A stretch of 47,107 nucleotides of DNA from an uncultured Erysipelotrichaceae bacterium (GCA_902800905.1 CADCGC010000003.1:102291-149397), one strand, 5' to 3'; positions 34,728-43,672 are shown, counted from the stretch's first letter. Translations and numbers: made by a program. Notes: a model not told the origin generated them from the letters alone.

Positions 34728-36232
34728 TAAATTTCTTTATGGTTTTCCATATTGATTTCTTTATCAAATATAGAATTTAGAACAAGTCCTCCAACTAAAA
34801 GCAAAAGTGGGAGTATGAAAATAGCGTATATAAAGAACAAGATTGTTTTCACTATGGCTAATCCATATGGAAGAAATTCAATTAGAAGTGGAAGTATACA
34901 CGTAATTGAAAAGCAAAGAGCGGTTGGATAATGTTTTACCGCTAATAGGGCGCTATTACTAAAAGCCTTTAAAAATGGATTAGCGTAGATAACTGAATAG
35001 CCATAACAAAATAGAACAATAGGGAGTAATGCAAAAGCGCTTACTGCAGTTACCAAAATCACAGCCCAGAACGCATCAGTCACAAATAACAATAGACATA
35101 TAGAGGTTATCATAATGTCAAATATGAATGACAACGCTAGAAAACGAACTAAGTTCTGTTTAAGACCTTGTTTGAATGAGTCAAAAAACTGAACTCCTTC
35201 ACCCCAACATAATTGTCTGAATATTCGTGACACCCCTGCTAGACCAACACTAAACAGTAAAAAACCAAGATCATAGAAAAGTATAAAGTTCAAAACCAAA
35301 CTACGATAAAGTGATTGTCCAGATTCTGTGAGTGAACCATCAACATAATTATTAACATCTGCGTAAAATGACGCGAGTGTAAGGTCATTCCAAAGAGAGA
35401 CAGCAATAAGAGGAAGAATAAAAAGAAATAACATCATCCCTGTCGATATTAAAAGGCGATAACGATTTTTCAAAATATCCTTAAATAATTGTTTTCTATT
35501 GATAGGGAGTTCGATGTTTTCTTCTACTATCTTTTTTTCTAAATCTTTAAGAGGTAAATCTTTTTTTGAAGAATCGCGGACTTTAACAAGACCATCTTCT
35601 GTTAATGAATACATATTAGCGTCAAGTAGTTTTACTTCTTTTTCTGAATGTGAAGTAATAATGACAGTGGTTCCTTTTTCTTTCGCTGTTTTACGAAGAA
35701 ATAAAAGAAAGAATTCTCTAGATTCTTCATCGAGGTTAGAAAATGGTTCATCAAATAGACAAACATCTGGGTTTTTTATCATCGCTTTTGCAAACGCAAC
35801 TTTTTGTCTTTGTCCAAGCGAAAGTTGCTTTGGTTTTCTTGTTAAAAGATTTGAAATACCAAACAGAGATGCGATATTTTTCACTTCTCTATCAATTTCT
35901 TCTGGCTTTTTTAGTTGCTGTTTTAAAGGAAACGCCAAGATGTCATAGACAATTTTATTTTGGAAAAGAAACCCTTGTTGATCGATGTAGGCAATATTAT
36001 ATTTTGCTGATGGTTTTAAAACGTCACTACCATCAAAAAGGATTGTCCCATCATAATCAAATTGGCCGGCAATCGCTCTTAAAAGGGTGGTCTTGCCAAC
36101 GCCAGAAGCACCAATAATAACATTAATACTTCCACTATCAAAAAATCCGGAAACATTTTTTAAAACCGGATATTCTTTATGTTTTCTATCTAGGTATGTA
36201 ACAGAGAGATTTTCTAACTCAATTTTCGGCAT
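34709..36232 (-). CDS. ABC ATPase fused to a DUF624-like membrane domain
   Basis: A 507-residue protein. Residues 1-215 are a complete ABC ATPase: Walker A IGASGVGKTTLL, signature LSLGQRQKVAFA, Walker B VCLFDEP, with D-loop and His switch. After a linker, residues ~250-490 hold five or six hydrophobic helices; the middle stretch RIFRQLCWGEGVQFFDSF resembles DUF624/YesL proteins, which accompany sugar ABC operons. The fusion order ABC then DUF624-like is unusual. It is 54 bp after the SWIM gene, so it may be the last gene of the kinase/phosphatase operon, or serve the neighbouring sugar system. Substrate and direction are unknown. Confidence 0.75.
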   Translation of the reverse strand: MPKIELENLSVTYLDRKHKEYPVLKNVSGFFDSGSINVIIGASGVGKTTLLRAIAGQFDYDGTILFDGSDVLKPSAKYNIAYIDQQGFLFQNKIVYDILAFPLKQQLKKPEEIDREVKNIASLFGISNLLTRKPKQLSLGQRQKVAFAKAMIKNPDVCLFDEPFSNLDEESREFFLLFLRKTAKEKGTTVIITSHSEKEVKLLDANMYSLTEDGLVKVRDSSKKDLPLKDLEKKIVEENIELPINRKQLFKDILKNRYRLLISTGMMLFLFILPLIAVSLWNDLTLASFYADVNNYVDGSLTESGQSLYRSLVLNFILFYDLGFLLFSVGLAGVSRIFRQLCWGEGVQFFDSFKQGLKQNLVRFLALSFIFDIMITSICLLLFVTDAFWAVILVTAVSAFALLPIVLFCYGYSVIYANPFLKAFSNSALLAVKHYPTALCFSITCILPLLIEFLPYGLAIVKTILFFIYAIFILPLLLLVGGLVLNSIFDKEINMENHKEIYHKGLF

Positions 36233-36285
36233 TGTATATTCTCTTTATCGTTTGTATTTTATAGCGTTTAAACATTAGTTTTCCA

Positions 36286-36612
36286 CTAATCAATAACCTT
36301 GAATCCAGCAAATACTGTTCTCTCGCTTTGTGACGCAGCACGATTAAGGGTTAATAATACCGCTATGACATGTTTACAAAAGCCAATCGTCTGTGTGCTT
36401 TCTTTACATGTACATTTGTGGTTTACAACTTTGTTATCCACTATTTCAATGTCGACCTTATATTCTTTGTCGTCGAACACTAATGCAGATACATGATTAC
36501 CATCAAAGTTTAATCTGCCAACTTTGTTGCCATTAAAAAGTAATTGTCCTTTTTGATAGACATTAATTGGGCATCTCAATTTAATTGTTTCTGGGTCAAT
36601 AATGAACGACAT
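36286..36612 (-). CDS. Small SWIM zinc-finger protein
   Basis: A 108-residue protein with a SWIM motif near its C-terminal half: CTCKESTQTIGFCKHVIAVL, which is C-x-C-x(9)-C-x-H. The preceding strands (VDIEIVDNKVVNHKC) are also typical. SWIM fingers bind DNA or proteins and are usually part of SWI2/SNF2 helicases or transposases; a stand-alone version is unusual. The ATG at 36612 begins 2 bp after the stop of the preceding lipoprotein (TAATATG); a TTG 18 bp earlier could also serve. It is translationally linked to the operon. Confidence 0.7.
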   Translation of the reverse strand: MSFIIDPETIKLRCPINVYQKGQLLFNGNKVGRLNFDGNHVSALVFDDKEYKVDIEIVDNKVVNHKCTCKESTQTIGFCKHVIAVLLTLNRAASQSERTVFAGFKVID

Positions 36613-36613
36613 A

Positions 36614-37741
36614 TTATTCGATAGGGACAATATTTAAATTTTCATACGCAAGAACACCGTCGAAATATAAATCGACTTTGTCTTCGTTATTAACTGTACT
36701 GTGTTTGAATTTATATTCGTTCACTCCATTAAAGATTTTGTTCTTTGGATTAGTTATTGATTGAGTGTTAACGATAGTGTCGGCTTCTTTGTTTGTTTCA
36801 AACCAACACCAGAAATTAGTGTTTCCGCCTTCCACTAATTCTTTAAACATAATAAACACTCTTCCTGGACTTGTGTTTGATAACTTGGCTTCAAAATCAT
36901 CACATACAAACTTAATCTTAGTCGCGTTGTCGATGAAGAAATTAGAATCTTCTTCCTCTTCATCCATTCCTTTTGTTTTTTTCAAAGAGTATGTATTTCC
37001 TAAAATTGTAATCTTATATGTTTCGTTGTTTTCAGAATACACAAAGCGAACGTTTGATGCGCTCTTTATATATGTTCCATCCGCGTCTCCGGAGATATCA
37101 AAACTTGTAGAGGTTTCACTATTTTGGATATTTGAGCCACTAAAAGATTTGCTTCCTTCTTTAAGAGAAATAGTTACTGGATAATGTTCTGCTTTTGTTC
37201 CTACATTTACTGTTAATGTGAATTCAGTAACATTAGAAACAATATATTCAAATTCGCCAACAAGATCTTTGTCTATATAATGAGGATCTTCTTTACTATT
37301 GACTGTTAATGTATATTGCTCGCCTGCTGCATCTAAAGTAAATTTATCTACTTTATCGACTAATTCGTGTTTTAAAACATATGTCCCTTTAGTGAACAAT
37401 TCACTTCTTTCATTTGCCATATATTTGAAAGTTATTTGTTCATAGTCTTCGCTAATAACACCTTCACTAGGGTATAAGATGAAATTCCATAAATCGTATT
37501 CAACAATTCTTAATGAGAGATTGAAATGAAAGTCATAATATAGTTCAACGTAAAAACGATTATCATCGTTATCATAAAAAGTTTGAAATAGTGTTTCTTC
37601 ACTGATTCCTGCTTCAATCGATTCAGCAACATTTTTAAAATAATGGCTTTCAGTGGTGCCTGGTTCATTTGACGATGCAGGTGAACACCCCATCAAAAGA
37701 GACATTGATGTAAATAGTAATATCATTCCTTTAAATTTCAT
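36614..37741 (-). CDS. Lipoprotein of unknown function, kinase-operon member
   Basis: A 375-residue lipoprotein with lipobox LMGC (Cys19). The ATG at 37741 is preferred over one 42 bp upstream because AAGGAG precedes it and the signal peptide starts there. The mature protein is beta-rich with at least two similar segments (YVLKHELVDKVDKFTLDAA, TYSLKKTKG) and no recognised domain. It lies 44 bp after the next gene upstream. Its export suggests that the intracellular phospho-signalling proteins in this operon act on or sense something at the envelope. Confidence 0.65.
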   Translation of the reverse strand: MKFKGMILLFTSMSLLMGCSPASSNEPGTTESHYFKNVAESIEAGISEETLFQTFYDNDDNRFYVELYYDFHFNLSLRIVEYDLWNFILYPSEGVISEDYEQITFKYMANERSELFTKGTYVLKHELVDKVDKFTLDAAGEQYTLTVNSKEDPHYIDKDLVGEFEYIVSNVTEFTLTVNVGTKAEHYPVTISLKEGSKSFSGSNIQNSETSTSFDISGDADGTYIKSASNVRFVYSENNETYKITILGNTYSLKKTKGMDEEEEDSNFFIDNATKIKFVCDDFEAKLSNTSPGRVFIMFKELVEGGNTNFWCWFETNKEADTIVNTQSITNPKNKIFNGVNEYKFKHSTVNNEDKVDLYFDGVLAYENLNIVPIE

Positions 37742-37784
37742 AAATAACACCACTCCTTGAGGTTTATAAAGTAATTCTACCACT

Positions 37785-38837
37785 TTACTTAACTTTAATC
37801 TTTCCTTTATTGGTTGTTTTTAGTGCTAGCTTAACTTTTCTCTTTCCAATCGTATATGTTCCGTTCACTTGTTGTACCCTTCTAAATGGAGCGTTGACCT
37901 TAGGTTTTATTCTTCTACCAGAGAAATCAAGTAAGATGTTTTGTTCACTAGTTGAAATAGAATATGAAGTTGGATTAGATGGATATAAATATCCAGAGAA
38001 CGATGTTTTGTTCATTGTGGCGTTAATTGAATCAATATCGCCGCATATGATTGCGTAGCCGTTATCTTGAATGAGTCGAAGCGAATCACAATCAGTGTTC
38101 ACAAGCACCATTCCTTTCTTTGAATAGACTTTCATTTCTCTAGTAATGAAACAAAACTTATCATTATCTTTGATATTTAATTGTTTGCCAGTGTATTTAA
38201 CAATAACTTTGTCATAGTTCTGTCTAGGAACATTGATTGTATATGATCCACGCTTCCCTGGGATATCAAATCTAATAACTCCATTTTTTCTTTTTGGCTT
38301 TAACGAACTAGTAACATCCACTCCTGCTTTGTTATAAATACGATAGTCACTAAACTGTCCACTTATAATCGAGAGGTTTTGACTTTTTGAGACCACAACG
38401 AGTGAAGCGATTGGTTTCATAACTCTACCAATCTTCACTACTGGTTGAGGAATGTTAGCTGGAGTGGCTTTCTTAATAGGTGCTCTAACTGGTTTAATAA
38501 CTTTTACTACAGTTTTGTTTTTAATTTCCATATATTCTTTTGGATATAGCCTAAGTAATAATGGTTCAACTGATTTCACATACTCCTGAAATGTATGTTT
38601 CTTATCCGCTTTTGAGATATAATCTTTAATCACCTTTTTAGCATCATTAAGCGAAAGAAACCTAATATTTTCGTAAATTGAGTTTCTATTAAGGATGTAG
38701 AAAGCGTCCGTTAGTTCTTTGTCAATATATGAGTTACCAACATAGTCAAAAAGAAAAGAACGAACTAAGAAGTTCTTTCTCAAAATTTTATAGTCGTATA
38801 TAGATGTTAGCTTATCGAAAGCGCTTCTGTAGTTCAT
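37785..38837 (-). CDS. Two-part protein with a beta-rich domain shared with the 43.2 kb gene
   Basis: A 350-residue protein without a signal peptide. The N-terminal ~115 residues are helical (LNDAKKVIKDYISKA); a Pro/Lys/Val-rich linker follows (VIKPVRAPIKKATPANIPQP), and ~145-350 is a beta-rich domain with short repeating strands. Its SIISGQFSDYRIYN resembles KIVSGEFLNIING in the protein at 43230-43670, as do the following strands, so the two may share a DUF4097-like or beta-solenoid module. The C-terminus is strongly basic (KLALKTTNKGKIKVK). Function is unknown. Confidence 0.6.
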   Translation of the reverse strand: MNYRSAFDKLTSIYDYKILRKNFLVRSFLFDYVGNSYIDKELTDAFYILNRNSIYENIRFLSLNDAKKVIKDYISKADKKHTFQEYVKSVEPLLLRLYPKEYMEIKNKTVVKVIKPVRAPIKKATPANIPQPVVKIGRVMKPIASLVVVSKSQNLSIISGQFSDYRIYNKAGVDVTSSLKPKRKNGVIRFDIPGKRGSYTINVPRQNYDKVIVKYTGKQLNIKDNDKFCFITREMKVYSKKGMVLVNTDCDSLRLIQDNGYAIICGDIDSINATMNKTSFSGYLYPSNPTSYSISTSEQNILLDFSGRRIKPKVNAPFRRVQQVNGTYTIGKRKVKLALKTTNKGKIKVK

Positions 38838-38853
38838 TCCCTTTTTCCCTTAC

Positions 38854-39591
38854 TTATTTAGAAGTCCATTCAAAGTCGACTTCAAAGATATATCCTTGTC
38901 TTACTGTTCCTGTTGGAGTAGAAGTATATAGTCCTAACGAAGACTGCCAGAAAGAAATCTTTCCTTCTTCATCAAAGATGAGTTCACAGTCTTGTCTAAA
39001 CGTTGAACCAATTCCTCCTCCTGTGGAAGCTGGTAATTCTGCAAAATGATGAGTTTGAAGAATTAGATGATTATTCTCATCAGTGTGATATGTATATGGT
39101 TCATTAAATGGGCTGACAAGATATTGTTCTGTTTCTTTAAACTCTTCATTTTCTTGATCGGTTTCATCAAGAAGTTCGTCGTCCACAAAGATATATCTAA
39201 CATTCATTTGTCCAAACGGTTCATAGTGATTGGTTTCTAATAGATTCTTAAAATCTGTTCCTTGATAGATATCTTTTCTTACTTGTTGCTCAGTTTGATC
39301 ACTGACATAGTATTTAACGATTGTGGTCAAGGAAGCATAATTTGACAACACTTTTTGTACACTGTCTTGACTTGGTGTACTTCTCTTTTTGTTTGCTAAA
39401 CTTGTAGGAAGTCTCACTAATCCCTTTGCTTCATTAAGTGTGATTTGTTTAACCGCATATTCTTGAAGGAAGACACCGTTATACCCAAAGTTACCAAATG
39501 TTTTCCTTGCTGCGTTAACGTTTACGTCATTACACGCACTTAAGGTTGACGCTGCTAATAAAGTTCCAAATATTTTAACTATTCTTTTCAT
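38854..39591 (-). CDS. Lipoprotein of unknown function, kinase-operon member
   Basis: A 245-residue lipoprotein with lipobox LSAC (Cys20). AGGAGA lies seven bases before the ATG at 39591, which is chosen over an ATG 18 bp upstream that overlaps the PP2C stop. The mature part is acidic and shows no recognised domain; FQEYAVK-like helix, a VRYIFVDDELLDE segment and a Gly-rich STGGGIGST loop are visible. It is the first of two lipoproteins encoded after the phosphatase in the operon. Confidence 0.65.
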   Translation of the reverse strand: MKRIVKIFGTLLAASTLSACNDVNVNAARKTFGNFGYNGVFLQEYAVKQITLNEAKGLVRLPTSLANKKRSTPSQDSVQKVLSNYASLTTIVKYYVSDQTEQQVRKDIYQGTDFKNLLETNHYEPFGQMNVRYIFVDDELLDETDQENEEFKETEQYLVSPFNEPYTYHTDENNHLILQTHHFAELPASTGGGIGSTFRQDCELIFDEEGKISFWQSSLGLYTSTPTGTVRQGYIFEVDFEWTSK

Positions 39592-39601
39592 TGCTCTTCT
39601 C

Positions 39602-40423
39602 CTATACATAGTTTTTAGCTTTTGTTTTTCCTTTGATGATAAAGGCTAGTGAGACATCGTCTCCCACTCCTAAACGAGTGGCGACTTCATCAATATATGA
39701 ATCAATATATGTTAGTGATTTTGAACATATGAGTTTCTTCACTGTTGGTTTGATGAATGATTCTTCAAGATTGTGATAACTCTGATATGGGCTTGATAAG
39801 CCGTCCGTACAAAGAAGGACTCCATCAAGACTTGAAGCATTCACGATTGTGACTCTTAGATACTTATATGCATCTTCCTGGCACATTGAATATGTAATAT
39901 TCCCTGCTGGATCATCTTCGTTATTGAAAAGCTTAACAATGTTCCCTTTATATATTCCTAACGCTTCAGTGTCTCCAATTGATATGACAATGAATTTGTT
40001 CTTATATAGCATCACTCCTGCTAGAGTTGTCCCATAAGCCTTAGAGGGATTGAATCTTAAAGTATCGATTTGAGTTTCATCTAAACCTTCCATCTCTCTT
40101 TTTCGAAAGGGCGAAGCCGCTAATTGTCTTTCCACTAACTTGTTATATTCGCATAAGACAAGGAGTTTGATCTTGTCATATAACGCAGATTCATCTCCTT
40201 CTTTGAAGAATTTTTCATTAATCTCTTTAAAGACATTGATTACTGACTCACTAGCGAGTTTAGAGCCGACGTGACTTCTAATATATTGAGGTCCTCCATG
40301 GCCATCACAACACGTGACAATGATTCTTTCCTTATCTTGATATATTGATGAATAATCCTGACATGGTTTGTTCTTTCTTATATGCGCGTAACCAGTCGCT
40401 GATTTTGCAAATACGTAATTCAT
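39602..40423 (-). CDS. PP2C-family Ser/Thr phosphatase
   Basis: A 273-residue PPM/PP2C phosphatase. Metal-binding motifs are complete: CQDYSS near the start, CCDGHGG (38-44) with Asp40, ISIGDTEALGIY, LLCTDGLSSPY and GVGDDVSLAF. It should remove phosphate from the kinase encoded in the same operon or its targets. It starts 1 bp after the second vWA gene and runs into the lipoprotein gene, so all three are co-translated. This kinase, vWA and PP2C combination defines TerY-P-type triads described by comparative genomics. Confidence 0.93.
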   Translation of the reverse strand: MNYVFAKSATGYAHIRKNKPCQDYSSIYQDKERIIVTCCDGHGGPQYIRSHVGSKLASESVINVFKEINEKFFKEGDESALYDKIKLLVLCEYNKLVERQLAASPFRKREMEGLDETQIDTLRFNPSKAYGTTLAGVMLYKNKFIVISIGDTEALGIYKGNIVKLFNNEDDPAGNITYSMCQEDAYKYLRVTIVNASSLDGVLLCTDGLSSPYQSYHNLEESFIKPTVKKLICSKSLTYIDSYIDEVATRLGVGDDVSLAFIIKGKTKAKNYV

Positions 40424-40424
40424 A

Positions 40425-41135
40425 TCACCAGTCCCAACTTTCTGTCTCGTTTAAAGCTTCGGCGATTTGCTGTTGGGCTAAGACGTTTTGAGTGACATGT
40501 AAACCTGGATCAATATTCAAAGAGGTTGATCTCACTTTACTCGCAGTTAAGACAATGATTTTGATGATATCTTTAAGCATCGAGGAATTGTAACAAGAGA
40601 TGACATCTCCATTACTTCCAACAAAATCTCTTAAAACTTTTATGGTTCTTTCATCATTTAGTTCAATCGCGATTCCATATCGTAATGCAACTTTAAACCA
40701 AGGAATATTAATTATCTCTTCAAGAGCTTTTTTATAGTCGTTTCCAGTTGGATGTCCATCACTTAAAAGAAGAATGATTGGGGCCGCTCCTCCAAAGTCA
40801 GGCATGATTCCTCCTTTTGACTCCTTTTTAAGGATTTCGCCGAGGTTCTTATACGCTAAATGGAGATTGGAGTAGCCTCCACACTTAATACCGTTATAGA
40901 CAAATTTGTCGATGAATATTGATTCTTCATCTTTGTAAAAGGAGGATTCTGTCGCAAACGGTATTAAGGTAAGGTAGAAGTCAACGTTTGAGTTCTCAAC
41001 TTGTAGTTCTTTTAGATAACTCTTAATGTCATTAATTGCTTCATCTACTTGTTTTATTCTTTTTCCTTGCATGGATTTAGAAGCATCAATAAGAAGAATG
41101 ATATTTAGTTTTTGTTTTGAAATTCTATCAATCAT
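40425..41135 (-). CDS. vWA-domain protein, TerY-like (second copy)
   Basis: A 236-residue single-domain von Willebrand factor A protein. MIDAS residues are present: LLIDASKSM (Asp17, Ser19, Ser21) and LLLSDGHPTGNDY. The GGAAPIILLLSDG region is shared almost word for word with the vWA protein encoded just upstream. The C-terminus ends in an acidic aromatic tail (ALNETESWDW). TerY-type vWA proteins are thought to form metal-dependent adaptor complexes with the kinase. It follows the first vWA gene by 15 bp. Confidence 0.9.
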   Translation of the reverse strand: MIDRISKQKLNIILLIDASKSMQGKRIKQVDEAINDIKSYLKELQVENSNVDFYLTLIPFATESSFYKDEESIFIDKFVYNGIKCGGYSNLHLAYKNLGEILKKESKGGIMPDFGGAAPIILLLSDGHPTGNDYKKALEEIINIPWFKVALRYGIAIELNDERTIKVLRDFVGSNGDVISCYNSSMLKDIIKIIVLTASKVRSTSLNIDPGLHVTQNVLAQQQIAEALNETESWDW

Positions 41136-41150
41136 CTTATGACACCTCTT

Positions 41151-41876
41151 TTACCATTCAACGTCTTCAATTTCTTCTAATCCCTTTTCAATTTCTTGAA
41201 TGGCGACTTCTTCTTGAGAGACTGGGGCGCCAGTAGAAGAAACTTGAGAGGAAGATGATTTAACTTTACTTGCGGTAATAGCGATAACTTTGATGACTCT
41301 TCTAAGAGCTTCCGCAGTATAGACTTTTAATACTGTTTCTGGATTACCTGTGAATTTAGTCAAGACATCCATTGCTTCTTTAGTGTCAATTTGGATCGCT
41401 AAAGCATATTTAAGAGCGACTTTAAACCATCCCTTTTTCTTTAATGAGGCAAGATGATTTTCCCAATCTGGACTCGTTGGCATTCCATCACTCATCAAAA
41501 TGATGATAGGCGCGACTCCTCCAATATCAGGCATCTTTCCACCGCTCTCTTTTTTACATAAGAACTTCGCTAATTCATCATATGCTTTCGAGTAATCTGT
41601 TCCTCCTTCGGTGGTGACATCGTTCCATTTGAAGTCACTAACACTCTTTGGTTCAGAATAGACCCATTTGCAATTTTCCGAGAAAGTCATGGCGCTGATC
41701 ATGATTTCCGCGTCACTTGTGTCTTCTTGGATTTCTGGCATGATGGAGACGACATCTCTAATCGCATTATTAACTGCGCCGATTTTTTCTCCTTCCATGG
41801 ATCCACTATTATCGATGACGAATACTAAATTTAATACTTGTTTGCGAATACCTTCGCCTAATGTTGCGTCTTTCAT
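41151..41876 (-). CDS. vWA-domain protein, TerY-like (first copy)
   Basis: A 241-residue vWA protein with MIDAS motif FVIDNSGSM (Asp22, Ser24, Ser26) and IIILMSDGMPTS. It is paralogous to the next gene over its whole length (GGVAPIIILMSDG, WFKVALKYALAI, ITASKVKSSS). A linker rich in Ser/Val/Ala leads to a tail IEKGLEEIEDVEW that parallels the other copy. The two may form a heterodimer binding kinase and phosphatase. It lies 35 bp after the kinase gene. Confidence 0.9.
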   Translation of the reverse strand: MKDATLGEGIRKQVLNLVFVIDNSGSMEGEKIGAVNNAIRDVVSIMPEIQEDTSDAEIMISAMTFSENCKWVYSEPKSVSDFKWNDVTTEGGTDYSKAYDELAKFLCKKESGGKMPDIGGVAPIIILMSDGMPTSPDWENHLASLKKKGWFKVALKYALAIQIDTKEAMDVLTKFTGNPETVLKVYTAEALRRVIKVIAITASKVKSSSSQVSSTGAPVSQEEVAIQEIEKGLEEIEDVEW

Positions 41877-41911
41877 TTACTTATTTTTCTCCTTTATTAT
41901 TCACGCTTTAT

Positions 41912-43228
41912 TTAGTTAGTGAGGATTTCACCAATCACTCCATCTTTGAATTTGATTTTTAGATTATTAATGATTGGAATAACTCCATCCTTACTAATAG
42001 TTTTTTCGTTTCCTTCCTTATCTTTGATAAGGATATCGTTATCTAACTGCAACTTAATTCCCCATAAGCTTGGATTATTTTTGTTGATTACTACTTTTCC
42101 AATTGGGGCATTGTAATTAGATGAATATTTATCAATATGACATTCATAGACATACTTGTTTGGTTCTAGAAGCACTCTATTCTTTCCAATATGGAGATAA
42201 CAGAATCTTCTAGTCGCACTCTTACAATATGGACATTTAGTGTTTTTCTTCTTTTCGTTAAATCCATATATGTATTCTTGTCCGCATGTACAGGTGATGA
42301 GTTCATCTCTAAAGCGGCAGAGTAACTTAATCCATTCAAGTTCTGTTGTTCTTCCGTTTTCTCTATCTTTTAAGCCATCCACAAATGTCTTATGGAATCC
42401 AGCTTTGATATAACTAGGAAGATCTGGATATTTCTTAATGACCGCTGAATGGTAACCTCTAATTGGTCTATTAGACTTATCTTTTTCGTTAAAGATATAG
42501 ACTGGATGAGAGCCAAACATTTCATATTCAGCTTTCTCATCAACAATCACATATTTCTTTAAACACTCTCCTTCAAACGGATTTCCCATACATAAGGCTA
42601 AGAAGAGGATGATAGCTAAAGAGAATCGATCAGAGTGAGTGTCTGGCATTTGTCGATCACCAGTATTTCTATCTTTATCTCCTCTAACGATTTCAGGAGC
42701 CATATATCTCATCTTTCCTAGAACCCCAAGATTTCTTTTATCTGCGGTTACGTTATCGTTATCACAGATAAGAAGACTTCCTTTTTCTGGGTCTAAGAAG
42801 AAGCTTCCATCATTAAGGTCTTGATATGAATATCCTCTTTCATGAAGGAGTTTGAAACTCTTCACTAGTTCAATACACCAGTTGAGCATGATTCTTTTAC
42901 TCTTGAATTTGTGTTTACCAGTAAGGTAAGAAACAAATGAGACATAGTTTGTTGGACGGAGGTCCATCAAATATCCACATGAGTCATCATCGAATTCGAT
43001 ATATTCTTTTGGCCACAAGAAGTTAGAGGAAGGTGATCCTTTAGCGATGTTATTTCTTAAGTTATATTTGAAATCGCTACTAGGGATATCTTTGTAGTAT
43101 TTGAAAGCGTATTTATCGCTTCCATAAGTCACTAGATATACTTCGCCTTGTCCTCCTTCTCCTAAGAGATCTAAGATGGTGACTTTCTTACCGTTATAGT
43201 CAAAGCTTTCATTTTTCTGAAATTTCAT
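41912..43228 (-). CDS. Ser/Thr protein kinase-like protein with zinc ribbon
   Basis: A 438-residue protein. The kinase domain (~12-310) has the Gly-rich loop GEGGQGEVY (23-31), ATP Lys43, a catalytic-loop YSYQDLNDGSFF with Asp137 (the usual HRD His and loop Asn are replaced), metal-binding DND (156-158) in place of DFG, and APE (177-179). It is probably active but non-canonical. Four cysteines (Cys313, Cys315, Cys332, Cys335) form a zinc ribbon, followed by a beta-rich C-terminal ~85 residues that may be FHA-like in role. The ATG at 43228, one base after the previous stop, is favoured over a GTG 21 bp upstream. No membrane segment. Confidence 0.88.
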   Translation of the reverse strand: MKFQKNESFDYNGKKVTILDLLGEGGQGEVYLVTYGSDKYAFKYYKDIPSSDFKYNLRNNIAKGSPSSNFLWPKEYIEFDDDSCGYLMDLRPTNYVSFVSYLTGKHKFKSKRIMLNWCIELVKSFKLLHERGYSYQDLNDGSFFLDPEKGSLLICDNDNVTADKRNLGVLGKMRYMAPEIVRGDKDRNTGDRQMPDTHSDRFSLAIILFLALCMGNPFEGECLKKYVIVDEKAEYEMFGSHPVYIFNEKDKSNRPIRGYHSAVIKKYPDLPSYIKAGFHKTFVDGLKDRENGRTTELEWIKLLCRFRDELITCTCGQEYIYGFNEKKKNTKCPYCKSATRRFCYLHIGKNRVLLEPNKYVYECHIDKYSSNYNAPIGKVVINKNNPSLWGIKLQLDNDILIKDKEGNEKTISKDGVIPIINNLKIKFKDGVIGEILTN

Positions 43229-43229
43229 C

Positions 43230-43670
43230 TTATTTATACCTTTCTCCACCTACCCAGTCTTCTCCTTGAACAGGAAGTTTTGGGAGATTGGTTTTAGTGG
43301 TTCTAGTTTGACTTTTAAGGGGTTTCTTTAGTGATATTTCGCCTCTTCTTACATATTCTCCCGCTGGAGAATTGAAGAATATTTCTTTAACTGGGCCATC
43401 TACCACTAAGTCACCACAATCGGAGTTAAAATCAAGTCTTCCAATGACTGCATTTCTTACTTTTACTTCGGTATCTCCAGCCGAGGTTGTGATATTGATA
43501 CATTCATATTCACCCTCAGGGAGCACTAACTCTAAATCATCGGTTGTTTCAATCGATAACACCCCATGCTCGTATGAGCGTGTTCCATTAATAATATTTA
43601 AGAATTCTCCACTGACGATCTTGATGTCATCAGCGTTTGAGTTGATGTTTATGATTTTGATTTGTTCCAT
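43230..43670 (-). CDS. Beta-rich DUF4097-like protein in the kinase operon
   Basis: A 146-residue protein starting at the ATG (43670) two bases after the stop of the 38-codon membrane peptide. Its strands alternate hydrophobic and acidic residues (IKIVSGEFLNIING, VKVRNAVIGRLDFNSDCGDLVVDGP), a pattern of parallel beta-helix DUF4097-like modules. The C-terminal ~35 residues are basic and flexible, ending WVGGERYK. It shares the VSGEF..IING motif with the protein at 37785-38837. No signal peptide. Its role may be scaffold or substrate of the kinase encoded next. Confidence 0.6.
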   Translation of the reverse strand: MEQIKIININSNADDIKIVSGEFLNIINGTRSYEHGVLSIETTDDLELVLPEGEYECINITTSAGDTEVKVRNAVIGRLDFNSDCGDLVVDGPVKEIFFNSPAGEYVRRGEISLKKPLKSQTRTTKTNLPKLPVQGEDWVGGERYK

Positions 43671-43672
43671 AT

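Noticed and set aside
35499-36117. Two long plus-strand frames opposite the ABC domain of the fusion protein
   Set aside because: They are antisense shadows of a clear ATPase with intact motifs.
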